Shown: piece after piece, positions 44,047 through 51,880 of the stretch
Numbering within the stretch: position 1 is the stretch's first letter
Layout: the number at the start of each line of letters is the position of its first letter
From: Oscillibacter sp. MSJ-31
GTDB lineage: Bacteria; Bacillota; Clostridia; Oscillospirales; Oscillospiraceae
DNA length: 64,000 nucleotides
Reading direction: 5' to 3'
Assembly (NCBI RefSeq): GCF_018918025.1
Contig: NZ_JAHLPT010000001.1
Coordinates: 62,001 to 126,000 of the forward strand
Notes under the pieces: model-generated
Told to the model about the DNA's origin: nothing
What the model saw: the letters and a program-made list of their open reading frames with translations, nothing else
The model's database searches: none
Position numbers and translations under genes: made by a program

Positions 44047-45582
44047 ATGGAGCTTGAACTGTGCAAAGAAACGTATTCCTGTTATGAGGCTCTGCCGCCG
44101 CTTGTGGAGACGCGCGAGCAGAGCACCGAGACCATCGTCCCCGATTACTGCCCCGACATCGCGCGCATCGTGGAGGGCAGCGGCTGCCTCTTCGTGCGCA
44201 GCCGCGAGATTGCGGACGGGCGCGTGAGCGTTTCCGGCTCGCTGCGCGTGACGCTTTTGTACATAGCCGACGGCAGCGGCGGGCTCAAGAGCTTTTCGTA
44301 CACGCTTCCCATCGAGGAGACGCTGGACGGACGGCTGCGCGAGGGCTGCACCGAGGCGAGCGTGAGCGGCTGCGTCAGCGCGCTGGAGGTCCGCGCGCTC
44401 AATCCGCGCAAGATCATGACGCGCGCCGCTGTCGAGCTGACCGTTACGCCTTACTGCGCCGCGCAGCTCACGGCCTGCGGCGATGTGACGCAGCGGGCGG
44501 AAAACGGCATTGAGACGCTGTGCGAGACGCAGGAGGTCTCGATCATCAAGGCGCTGCGCAGCAAGGACTTCGTGTTCTCTGACGACCTCGTGCTCTCGAG
44601 CAGTAAGGAGCCTGCGGCGGAGCTGCTGCGCGAGAGCGCGTCCGTCCGCACGACGGAGTGCCGCCTGATCGGCGGCAAGATCATCCTCAAAGGCGTTGTC
44701 TGCGTGGAGGTCCTCTATCTCTCGGAGAGCGGGACCATCTGCAGCGCCGCTGCGGAGCTGCCCTTTTCCCAAATCGTCGAGGGCATCGAGGATGCGGACG
44801 AGAACACCTCTGCCGAGGCGATGCTGTGCCTGACCGGCGCGGAGCTGCGCATCGGCGGCGAGAGCGGCGACGCGCGCACCATCTCCGCAAAGCTCTTTCT
44901 GCACGCCTTTGTCGTGCTGCGCCAAAGTCTCTGCCTGCGCTGCATCACCGACCTTTACAGCACGAGCTGTGAGCTCTCCGCACAGATGCAGACGCTTGAG
45001 CTGTGCGGCGGCGTTGAGACCGTCACGCAGGAGCAGAACGTCCGCGAGCAGATCGAGACCGGCGTGGAGGTATCTGCGGTGCTGTGCGCCGAGGTCCATT
45101 TCGGCAGCGTCAGTCTGGTGCAGGAGGAGAGCACGGCAAACGTGCGCTGCACGGCGATCCTCCGTGTGCTCTATCTCGACGAGGGCGGCGCGCCGCTGAT
45201 GGTCGAGCGCCGCACCGAGGTCGCCGTGCGCATTGCCGTCCCAGAGGGCTGTACCGCCGCCGTGCGATGCGTGACGGCCTGCGAGGTCAGCGCCGCCGCG
45301 ACGGCGGGCGGCATCGAGGTGCGCTTCCCGGCGCTCTTTACCCTCGAATGTACCAGCCGCTGCCGCTGCGCCTGCCTGTGCGCGCTCAAGGCGGAGCCGC
45401 AGCAGGAGAGCGGCGGCAGGCAGCCGACGCTCGTGCTGCGCGCCATGGGCGCGCAGGAACGGCTCTGGGATCTCGCCAAGGCCTACCGCACGACGGTTGC
45501 CGAGATCCTCACCGCCAACGAGCTTTCCGCCGAGGCTGACGCGCCGGGCGGCGAGATGCTGCTCATTCCGTGTCGCCGCTGA
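44047..45582 (+). CDS. sipL: SipL-like: DUF3794 + LysM spore morphogenesis protein
   Basis: 511-residue protein with repeated DUF3794 (SipL/SPOCS) domains, the first near residues 30-130 ('IVPDYCPDIARIVEGSG', 'RVSVSGSLRVTLLYI'), further copies at ~170-280 and ~300-400, and a C-terminal LysM ('LVLRAMGAQERLWDLAKAYRTTVAEILTANEL', ~450-505, abbreviated). This is the layout of SipL, the Clostridioides difficile coat morphogenetic protein whose LysM domain binds SpoIVA. AAAGGAGAGG precedes the ATG at 44047. It stands between spoVM and spoIVA under a sigma-E-like promoter, which agrees with the assigned role. Confidence 0.88.
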   Translation: MELELCKETYSCYEALPPLVETREQSTETIVPDYCPDIARIVEGSGCLFVRSREIADGRVSVSGSLRVTLLYIADGSGGLKSFSYTLPIEETLDGRLREGCTEASVSGCVSALEVRALNPRKIMTRAAVELTVTPYCAAQLTACGDVTQRAENGIETLCETQEVSIIKALRSKDFVFSDDLVLSSSKEPAAELLRESASVRTTECRLIGGKIILKGVVCVEVLYLSESGTICSAAAELPFSQIVEGIEDADENTSAEAMLCLTGAELRIGGESGDARTISAKLFLHAFVVLRQSLCLRCITDLYSTSCELSAQMQTLELCGGVETVTQEQNVREQIETGVEVSAVLCAEVHFGSVSLVQEESTANVRCTAILRVLYLDEGGAPLMVERRTEVAVRIAVPEGCTAAVRCVTACEVSAAATAGGIEVRFPALFTLECTSRCRCACLCALKAEPQQESGGRQPTLVLRAMGAQERLWDLAKAYRTTVAEILTANELSAEADAPGGEMLLIPCRR

Positions 45583-45594
45583 ATATTTCCCGGG

Positions 45595-45622
45595 AAAAGA
45601 GCCGTGAGGCTCTTTTTCTTTT
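45595..45622 (+). terminator. Intrinsic terminator after sipL
   Basis: AAAAGAGCC / GGCTCTTTT stem with GTGA loop, long interrupted T-run. Gives sipL and spoIVA separate transcripts. Confidence 0.88.
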
Positions 45623-45630
45623 TTGGCTTG

Positions 45631-45659
45631 TCATACCCCGCGCGGAGCGCTCATATAGT
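45631..45659 (+). promoter_or_regulatory. Sigma-E-like promoter for spoIVA
   Basis: TCATACC (45631-45637), 14-nt spacer, CATATAGT (45652-45659), seven of eight matches to the sigma-E -10 CATACAnT. Followed by GAAGCAAG, almost as in the sipL promoter. Confidence 0.68.
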
Positions 45660-45694
45660 GAAGCAAGAACGGTGAGGATTCGGAGGAGATCGCT

Positions 45695-47176
45695 ATGACC
45701 ACAAATACCGGCATCTATCAGGACATCGCCACGCGCACGGCGGGCGACATCTATATCGGCGTCGTCGGCCCGGTGCGCGCCGGCAAATCGACCTTCATCA
45801 AGCGCTTCATGGAAACGCAGATCATCCCGAACATCGACAATGTCTACCGCCGCGAGCGCGCCAAGGATGAGCTGCCGCAGAGCGGCAGCGGCCGCACGGT
45901 GATGACCTCCGAGCCGAAGTTCGTGCCCGAGGAGGCCGTGGACATCGCGCTCGATGAGGGCGCGAGCTGCTCCGTGCGGCTCATCGACTGCGTGGGCTAC
46001 ATGGTCCCCGGCGCGGCGGGACAGCTCGACGGCGACAGTCCCCGCATGGTCACAACGCCGTGGGCCGACCATCCGGTCACGATGACGGAGGCGGCGGAGC
46101 TGGGCACGACGCGCGTGATCCGCGAGCATTCGACCATCGGCATCGTCATTACGACCGACGGCAGTATCACGGACATTCCGCGCGAGGACTACCTCGAGGC
46201 CGAGGGCCGCGTCATCCGTGAGCTGCAGGAGATCGGCAAGCCTTTTCTCGTGCTGCTCAACGCCGTTGACCCGAAATCAAGCAGAGTTCAGGCGATGGCA
46301 AGCGATATTGCTTCACACTATGGCGTGTGCTGTCTGCCGGTCAACTGCCTGGAGCTGGACGACGCGGCGGTGGGGGATATCCTCAAGGCGATTCTCTACG
46401 AGTTCCCGCTGACCGAGCTGGAGCTTCATATCCCGGCATGGGTTCTGGCGCTGCCCGCCGACCATGCCATCAAGCTCGGCCTTTACCGCAGCATCCGCGA
46501 GGGCGCCAAGGGACTGCACCGCATCCGCGAGGTCGCGCCCGCGGTGGACGCCATGTGCGCCTACGAGGGCATCAGCGGCGCAAAGGTCAACGCCATCTCG
46601 CTCGGCAGCGGCACCGCCAGCGCGGAGCTTCAGCTTCCGCGGGCGCTGTTCTATCAGACGCTCAGCGAGCAGTCCGGCTTTGATGTGGCGGACGACGGCG
46701 ATCTCATGCGTCTGCTCACGGAGCTTTCCGCCGTCAAGGCGGACTACGACAAGGTATCCTCCGCCATTCGGGACGCCCGCGAAACGGGCTACGGCGTGGT
46801 CGTGCCGACGGTCGACGAGCTCATTTTGGAGGAGCCGGAGATCATGAAGCAGGGCGGCCGCTACGGTGTGCGGCTCAAGGCCAGCGCGCCGAGCATCCAC
46901 ATGATCCGCGCGAACATCGAAACGACCGTTTCGCCCATCGTCGGCAACGAAAAGCAGAGCGAGGACATGGTCAATTATCTGCTGCAGGAGTTTGAGGGCG
47001 ACACGGCGAAGATCTGGCAGTCGAACATCTTCGGGCGCAGCTTTCACGAGATCGTCAGCGAGGACCTGCAGGCCAAGCTCAAGCGGATGCCGGACGACGC
47101 GCGCGCCAAGCTCCGCCAGACGCTCGAGCGCATCATCAACGAGGGCAGCGGCGGCCTCATCTGCATCATTCTCTGA
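45695..47176 (+). CDS. spoIVA: Stage IV sporulation protein A
   Basis: Cytoskeletal ATPase that polymerises on the forespore surface as the coat basement layer. The 493-residue protein has Walker A 'GPVRAGKSTF' with K31, the 'LPQSGSGRTVMTSEPKFVPEEAV' switch region, 'RLIDCVGYMVPGA', and the family C-terminus 'GGLICIIL' involved in SpoVM-dependent anchoring. Full length and strongly conserved. ATG follows CGGAGGAG. Mother-cell expression is predicted from the promoter. Confidence 0.97.
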   Translation: MTTNTGIYQDIATRTAGDIYIGVVGPVRAGKSTFIKRFMETQIIPNIDNVYRRERAKDELPQSGSGRTVMTSEPKFVPEEAVDIALDEGASCSVRLIDCVGYMVPGAAGQLDGDSPRMVTTPWADHPVTMTEAAELGTTRVIREHSTIGIVITTDGSITDIPREDYLEAEGRVIRELQEIGKPFLVLLNAVDPKSSRVQAMASDIASHYGVCCLPVNCLELDDAAVGDILKAILYEFPLTELELHIPAWVLALPADHAIKLGLYRSIREGAKGLHRIREVAPAVDAMCAYEGISGAKVNAISLGSGTASAELQLPRALFYQTLSEQSGFDVADDGDLMRLLTELSAVKADYDKVSSAIRDARETGYGVVVPTVDELILEEPEIMKQGGRYGVRLKASAPSIHMIRANIETTVSPIVGNEKQSEDMVNYLLQEFEGDTAKIWQSNIFGRSFHEIVSEDLQAKLKRMPDDARAKLRQTLERIINEGSGGLICIIL

Positions 47177-47184
47177 AAATTGCG

Positions 47185-47210
47185 AAGAGAGGGGAGATAC
47201 CCCTCTCTTT
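47185..47210 (+). terminator. Intrinsic terminator after spoIVA
   Basis: 10-bp stem AAGAGAGGGG / CCCCTCTCTT with AGATA loop, short T-rich tail. Confidence 0.82.
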
Positions 47211-47213
47211 CTT

Positions 47214-47233
47214 ACATTTTGTAACCAAAATGT
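47214..47233. promoter_or_regulatory. Palindrome upstream of secreted-protein gene
   Basis: ACATTTTG-TAAC-CAAAATGT, perfect 8-bp arms, 15 bp upstream of the -35 box at 47248. TTTGTAAC also recurs at 47240-47247. Possible activator or repressor site. Confidence 0.45.
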
Positions 47234-47247
47234 TTCCGCTTTGTAAC

Positions 47248-47276
47248 TTGCTTTTTCCTCCGCCGACTGCTATGCT
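47248..47276 (+). promoter_or_regulatory. Promoter for secreted-protein gene
   Basis: TTGCTT (47248-47253), 17-nt spacer, TATGCT (47271-47276); GTTTACATAAC follows at the predicted start point (47277-47287). Confidence 0.65.
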
Positions 47277-47307
47277 GTTTACATAACGATAACCGGAGGA
47301 GTTTGCC

Positions 47308-48492
47308 ATGAGTCGAAAGCTCGCCCTGCCCGTATTCTTGCTCGCTGCCGTATTGTGCGCCGTATGGTCCTTTATCGAAGCGAAGCAGCCGACACCGGCA
47401 TCGCTGCGGGAGCAGCTTATCGACGCGCTGGATTCGGCCGACGCTGTTTCCTATCAGCCCGACCGTCTCGACAGCAATCACGCCGAAGGCATTGTCACCG
47501 ACGCGAAATATGTGGAGGAGATATGCGCCCTGCTCCGGCGGATCGAGCCGGCGGAGGGTGTCGAGTGGCCCGCCGGGGAGGAACAGTATCTTTTTTCCAA
47601 GGCGTCCTTTGTGCTGCTTTCCGGCCATGGCAGCGAGGAACTGACGACGGCGGACGGCACGGCAGAAACGCCGCGCTGCTATATCCTGAACGACCGCGGC
47701 AATGACCGTACCCTGCTTTTTGTGCATAACGGAAGCCGAAGCTATGAAAATAAGGATTTCCGGCTCATCGGCGCGCTGCCGTTCACCGGTCTTGACTATA
47801 CCATCGCGATGGATCAGAAATTGCAGAGCCGCACCGGCTCCGAGATCCTCACGCTGACCGAGGAGGTCGGCAGCCAAGTCGTCACGCTGAAGGTCTATGA
47901 ACCAAAGGATAATGGATTCACACGCTATGCACTGTTCGACGCGGATGGTGTGCTGCTTGAGACGGACAGCGTTTCGTTGGGAGAGCATGAAGCCTCCGAG
48001 AGCTTTGCTCTGACCGCGCGGGACGATGTGCTCGGCTTCCCGGGCTTTGAGGTTGAAACGATCCAAGGCGGGCGCATGACAGTTCGTTACTTCTATGCGC
48101 TGACGGAGCAGGGCTTCGTCTATGCGGGAGAAGCCTTTGGTCATGACTTTGATGATACGGCGTGGGGCGACGGCGTATGGATGCTCGATCTCACGGGCGA
48201 CGGGCGCAGTGAACTGGTCACGCGCAGCACCTTTGGCACCGGCGTACCGTATGTTTTTGTCTACCGCTGGAACGCTGCGGAGGGAATCTCGCAGCACAGC
48301 GGCATTGTCTGGGAGAAAGCGGATGCACAGCTTGCGAAGCTGAGCGCGCCGCTTGGCTCGGTCGCGCGGGCGGAGACCTATCACGCGGAGGATAACACCG
48401 TCACCTTGACGCTCTACACGGAAGGCGGCACAAGAGAGGTCACGCTGCCGCTCACCACAGACATTTTGGGTGAGTGGCATGCGAACGACTGA
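47308..48492 (+). CDS. Exported protein of unknown function
   Basis: 394-residue protein, not recognised. It has a short positively charged start and one hydrophobic segment (residues 5-20), so it is exported and either anchored or cleaved. No lipobox Cys. The rest is mixed alpha/beta and acidic. A Ca-binding-like loop 'DLTGDGRSELVTRSTFGTG' near residue 297 resembles FG-GAP/VCBS repeat ends, suggesting a single beta-propeller-like unit. GGAGGAG precedes the ATG. It has its own promoter with palindromic and GTTTACATAA elements, and a terminator. It follows the sporulation cluster but shows no sigma-E promoter. Confidence 0.8.
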   Translation: MSRKLALPVFLLAAVLCAVWSFIEAKQPTPASLREQLIDALDSADAVSYQPDRLDSNHAEGIVTDAKYVEEICALLRRIEPAEGVEWPAGEEQYLFSKASFVLLSGHGSEELTTADGTAETPRCYILNDRGNDRTLLFVHNGSRSYENKDFRLIGALPFTGLDYTIAMDQKLQSRTGSEILTLTEEVGSQVVTLKVYEPKDNGFTRYALFDADGVLLETDSVSLGEHEASESFALTARDDVLGFPGFEVETIQGGRMTVRYFYALTEQGFVYAGEAFGHDFDDTAWGDGVWMLDLTGDGRSELVTRSTFGTGVPYVFVYRWNAAEGISQHSGIVWEKADAQLAKLSAPLGSVARAETYHAEDNTVTLTLYTEGGTREVTLPLTTDILGEWHAND

Positions 48493-48505
48493 CGGAAACG
48501 ATACA

Positions 48506-48538
48506 AAAAGGAACCGCCTATCGAAAGCGGTTCCTTTT
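48506..48538. terminator. Bidirectional terminator
   Basis: 12-bp stem AAAAGGAACCGC / GCGGTTCCTTTT with 9-nt loop between convergent genes; serves the exported-protein gene and pfp. Confidence 0.85.
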
Positions 48539-48561
48539 GTTCTTTGTTGCACGAGGCGGTC

Positions 48562-49800
48562 TTACTTTGCCAGAACCTTCTTGAGCCTGGCGAAGCGGGG
48601 GAGGGAATCCTCCTTCGGCAGCTTCGGCTCGCCCTGAATGAGTGGCAGGGCATAGTCGATGAAATCGTGCGTCACGCCGTTGCCTTCGGCGTTGATCCAC
48701 TCCTGCGGCACCTTCTTCTCGGCGTTCGCCACCTCGGTGAGCGGCAGCAGCTTCGTCTTGCAGGCATAGCGGCCGTTGACCGTGCCGCGCTCGAAGGCGA
48801 CCATCTTGTCGGTGATGCCCGCGACGGCATTCTCCACCGCGGCGCGTCCGGCCATGACGGCCTCCTCGATGTCGGTCTCGCTGGCGAGGTGCGCGCCGCA
48901 GCGCTGGAGCAGGGAAAGCTCGATGCCGCGGACCTTCGCGCCGGTCTTCTGCTTCACAACGTCGGCAAGACGTGCGGCAAGGCCGCCGAGCTGGGCGTGA
49001 CCGAAGCCGTCGGTCGCGCTGGTCTTGGCCTCGGAAACAAAGCTGCCGTCGGCATAGTGGATGCCCTCGGAGACCGCGACCATGCAGTTGCCCTTTTCCT
49101 TGTAGACGCGCTCGACGTCAGCAAGGAATTTATCCATATCGAAGTCACGCTCGGGCAGGTAAATGAGGTCGGGGCCCGCGCCGTATTCGGTGGCGAGCGC
49201 GGCGGCGGCGGTCAGCCAGCCGGCGTGGCGGCCCATGATCTCGATGATGCAGATCATACCGGTGTCGTACACGCGCGCGTCCTGATAGACCTCCATGCAG
49301 CTCGTGGCGATATACTTCGCGGCGCTGGCGTAGCCGGGGCAGTGGTCGGTGCCGAAGAGATCGTTGTCGATGGTCTTGGGAACGCCCATCACGCGGCACT
49401 CATAGCCGACCTTCTGCATATACTTGGAGATCTTGTTGCAGGTGTCCATCGAGTCGTTGCCGCCGTTGTAGAAGAAATAGCGGACATCATGCTTCTTGAA
49501 CACCTCGAGAATACGCTTATAATCGGTGTCGTCCACATCGGGATCGGCGATCTTGTAGCGGCAGGAGCCGAGCGCGGAGGAGGGGGTGTACTTCAGCAGC
49601 TCCAGCTCGCGCGCGTCCTCCTTGCTCATGTCGAACAGGCGGTCGGCAAGCACGCCCTTGATGCCGTGCTCCGCGCCGTAGACGGCGGTGATGCAGTCGG
49701 AGTCAAGCGCCGTGCGGATCACGCCGTAGGCGCTGGCGTTGATGACAGAGGTCGGGCCGCCGGACTGACCGATGATGCAGGCGCCTTTCAATTCACTCAT
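48562..49800 (-). CDS. pfp: Pyrophosphate-dependent 6-phosphofructokinase
   Basis: Phosphorylates fructose 6-phosphate using PPi, reversibly. The 412-residue protein shows 'IIGQSGGPTSVINAS', 'YFFYNGGNDSMDTCNKI' where Asn-Asp follow Gly-Gly as in PPi enzymes (ATP enzymes have GGDGS), 'GVPKTIDNDL' typical of the PPi type, and 'EIMGRHAGWLTAAAAL'. It is 20 nt downstream of fba on the same strand, so PFK and aldolase steps are co-transcribed. PPi use spares ATP in fermentative growth. Confidence 0.9.
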   Translation of the reverse strand: MSELKGACIIGQSGGPTSVINASAYGVIRTALDSDCITAVYGAEHGIKGVLADRLFDMSKEDARELELLKYTPSSALGSCRYKIADPDVDDTDYKRILEVFKKHDVRYFFYNGGNDSMDTCNKISKYMQKVGYECRVMGVPKTIDNDLFGTDHCPGYASAAKYIATSCMEVYQDARVYDTGMICIIEIMGRHAGWLTAAAALATEYGAGPDLIYLPERDFDMDKFLADVERVYKEKGNCMVAVSEGIHYADGSFVSEAKTSATDGFGHAQLGGLAARLADVVKQKTGAKVRGIELSLLQRCGAHLASETDIEEAVMAGRAAVENAVAGITDKMVAFERGTVNGRYACKTKLLPLTEVANAEKKVPQEWINAEGNGVTHDFIDYALPLIQGEPKLPKEDSLPRFARLKKVLAK

Positions 49801-49820
49801 ATCGTTTCTCCTTTGACGGT

Positions 49821-50789
49821 TTAAGCCTTACCGGCGCAGCCGAGCACGTCGACAAGCTTATGACGGACGAGCTCCTTGATGTTGGCGCGGGCGGGCTTGA
49901 GATACTCACGGGGATCGAACTTGTCGGGGTGCTCGTCCATGAACTGACGGATGGTGCCGGTCATGGCGAGACGCAGGTCGGAGTCGATGTTGATCTTGCA
50001 GACCGAGAGCTTCGCAGCCTCGCGCAGCTGCTCCTCGGGCACGCCGATGGCATTGGGCATCTTGCCGCCGTGGTCGTTGATCATCTTCACATACTCCTGT
50101 GGGACGGAGGAGGAGCCGTGCAGCACGATGGGGAAGCCGGGCAGACGCTTGGAGACTTCCTTCAGAACGTCGAAGCGCAGCGGGGGCGGAACAAGGATGC
50201 CGTCGGCGTTGCGGGTACACTGCTCGGGCTTGAACTTGTAAGCGCCGTGGCTGGTGCCGATGGCGATGGCAAGAGAGTCGCAGCCGGTCTTGGAGACGAA
50301 CTCCTCGACCTCCTCGGGATGGGTGTAGGACGCCTCGTGCGCCGCGACCTTGACCTCGTCCTCGATGCCGGCGAGGGTGCCGAGCTCGGCCTCGACGACC
50401 ACGCCGTGGTCATGCGCGTACTCAACGACCTTCTTGGTGATCTCAATGTTCTCGGCAAAGGGCTTGGAGGAGGCGTCGATCATAACGGAGGTGAATCCGC
50501 CGTCGATGCAGCTCTTGCAGGTCTCAAAGTCCGGGCCGTGATCGAGGTGCAGCACGATGGGGATGTCGGGGCAGCACTCCACGGCGGCCTCGACGAGCTT
50601 GACGAGGTAGGTATGGTTCGCGTAGGCGCGGGCGCCCTTGGAAACCTGAAGAATGACGGGAGCGTGCTCCTCCTGGCAGGCCTCGGTGATGCCCTGCACG
50701 ATCTCCATGTTGTTGACGTTGAACGCGCCGATGGCGTAGCCGCCGTCATACGCCTTCTTGAACATTTCGGTAGAGGTAACGAGTGGCAT
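49821..50789 (-). CDS. fba: Class II fructose-1,6-bisphosphate aldolase
   Basis: Zinc enzyme splitting FBP to triose phosphates. The 322-residue protein has 'AIGAFNVNNMEIVQGITEA', 'VLHLDHGPDFETCKSCIDGGFTSVMIDAS' (catalytic Asp and first Zn His, abbreviated), 'AIGTSHGAYKF' (Zn His), 'VLHGSSSVP' (Zn His) and 'KINIDSDLRLAMTGTIR'. AAAGGAGACG precedes the ATG. First gene of a two-gene fba-pfp unit with its own promoter. Confidence 0.95.
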   Translation of the reverse strand: MPLVTSTEMFKKAYDGGYAIGAFNVNNMEIVQGITEACQEEHAPVILQVSKGARAYANHTYLVKLVEAAVECCPDIPIVLHLDHGPDFETCKSCIDGGFTSVMIDASSKPFAENIEITKKVVEYAHDHGVVVEAELGTLAGIEDEVKVAAHEASYTHPEEVEEFVSKTGCDSLAIAIGTSHGAYKFKPEQCTRNADGILVPPPLRFDVLKEVSKRLPGFPIVLHGSSSVPQEYVKMINDHGGKMPNAIGVPEEQLREAAKLSVCKINIDSDLRLAMTGTIRQFMDEHPDKFDPREYLKPARANIKELVRHKLVDVLGCAGKA

Positions 50790-50824
50790 AATATCGTCTC
50801 CTTTTGTGAAGTTATTTCAAACGA

Positions 50825-50840
50825 TTGGTACATTTGGTAC
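50825..50840. promoter_or_regulatory. Direct repeat at fba transcription start
   Basis: Two TTGGTAC copies (50825-50831, 50834-50840), 9 nt apart, read as GTACCAA twice on the fba strand. They lie just downstream of the predicted fba start point (~50841), where a repressor could act. Confidence 0.4.
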
Positions 50841-50847
50841 TACTTGT

Positions 50848-50875
50848 ATTGTAGCACAGAAAACGGAAAATACAA
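50848..50875 (-). promoter_or_regulatory. Sigma-A promoter for fba-pfp
   Basis: On the minus strand: TTGTAT (50870-50875), 16-nt spacer, TACAAT (50848-50853). Confidence 0.72.
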
Positions 50876-50900
50876 GAGAAAAGTGAAAAATATTTCCTTA

Positions 50901-50936
50901 AAAAAGAGAGACAAAGTGTGTGCTTTGTCTCTCTTT
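50901..50936 (-). terminator. Intrinsic terminator after transketolase genes
   Basis: Stem of about 14 bp (AAAGAGAGACAAAG / CTTTGTCTCTCTTT) with a 6-nt loop; T-run on the minus strand. Confidence 0.88.
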
Positions 50937-50942
50937 CTCTCG

Positions 50943-51875
50943 TCAGATGTTGGCCTTGATCGTCGCGGCGATCTGATCGGCGGTCAGACCGTACTCGCGC
51001 AGCACGTCGGCTGCCTTGCCGGACTGGCCGAACTGGTCGTTCACGCCGATCTTATGGAATTTGCAGTTGACCTTGCCCATGAGGACGTCCGCCACCGCGT
51101 CGCCCAAGCCGCCGATGACGCTGTGCTCCTCAACGGTGATGACCTTGCCGCACTTCTCCGCCCACGCAGTCACACATTCGGCGTCGATTGGCTTGATGGT
51201 GTGGACGTTGATGACGGCGGCGTCAATGCCGTCCTTGGCGAGCTCGTCGGCGGCCAGGAGGGATTCATTGACCATCAGGCCCGTCGCGAAGATCGCGACA
51301 TCCTTGCCCTCACGCAGGACATTGGCCTTGCCGAGAACAAAGGGCTTGACCATGTCGCCCTCAAAAACAGGCGTGGCGAGGCGGGCGAGGCGCATATACA
51401 CGGGGCCGTCGAAATCGGCGATCGCCATGGTCGCGGCCTTGGCCTCGTTCGCATCGGCGGGGCAGATGACCGTCATGCCGGGAATCACGCGCATGAGCGC
51501 AAGGTCCTCGATGCACTGATGGCTGCCGCCGTCCTCGCCGACGCTCACGCCGGCATGGGTGGCGCAGATCTTGACGTTGAAGTGCGGATAGGCAACGGAG
51601 TTGCGGATCTGCTCGTAGGCGCGGCCGGCCGCGAACATCGCGAAGGTGGAGCAGAAGGGAACAAGACCCATCGTGCTCATGCCGGCGGCGGCGTCGACCA
51701 TGTTGGCCTCGGCAATGCCGAAGTTGTAGAATTTCTCGGGGTGCGCTTTGGCGACCTTGCAGGTCTGGGTCGCGTTGGCAAGGTCGGCGTCGAGCACGAC
51801 GACCTTATCGTTCTTTTCCACCAGCTCGATCAGCGCTTCGCCGTAAGCCTGGCGGGTCGCAATTTTATCAGCCAT
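50943..51875 (-). CDS. Transketolase, C-terminal subunit
   Basis: Pyrimidine-binding and C-terminal domains of a split transketolase, which exchanges two-carbon units in the non-oxidative pentose phosphate pathway. The 310-residue protein has 'FYNFGIAEANMVDAAAGMSTMGLVPFCSTFAMF' with the catalytic Glu, 'VSVGEDGGSHQCIEDLALMRVIPGMTVI', and 'VITVEEHSVIGGLGDAVADVL' (motifs abbreviated). It follows the N-terminal subunit by 5 nt; the two halves must associate to act. Confidence 0.94.
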   Translation of the reverse strand: MADKIATRQAYGEALIELVEKNDKVVVLDADLANATQTCKVAKAHPEKFYNFGIAEANMVDAAAGMSTMGLVPFCSTFAMFAAGRAYEQIRNSVAYPHFNVKICATHAGVSVGEDGGSHQCIEDLALMRVIPGMTVICPADANEAKAATMAIADFDGPVYMRLARLATPVFEGDMVKPFVLGKANVLREGKDVAIFATGLMVNESLLAADELAKDGIDAAVINVHTIKPIDAECVTAWAEKCGKVITVEEHSVIGGLGDAVADVLMGKVNCKFHKIGVNDQFGQSGKAADVLREYGLTADQIAATIKANI

Positions 51876-51880
51876 GTTCG

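Noticed and set aside
48562-49800. ATP-dependent phosphofructokinase
   Set aside because: GGND and PKTIDND motifs and length (412) point to the PPi-dependent type.
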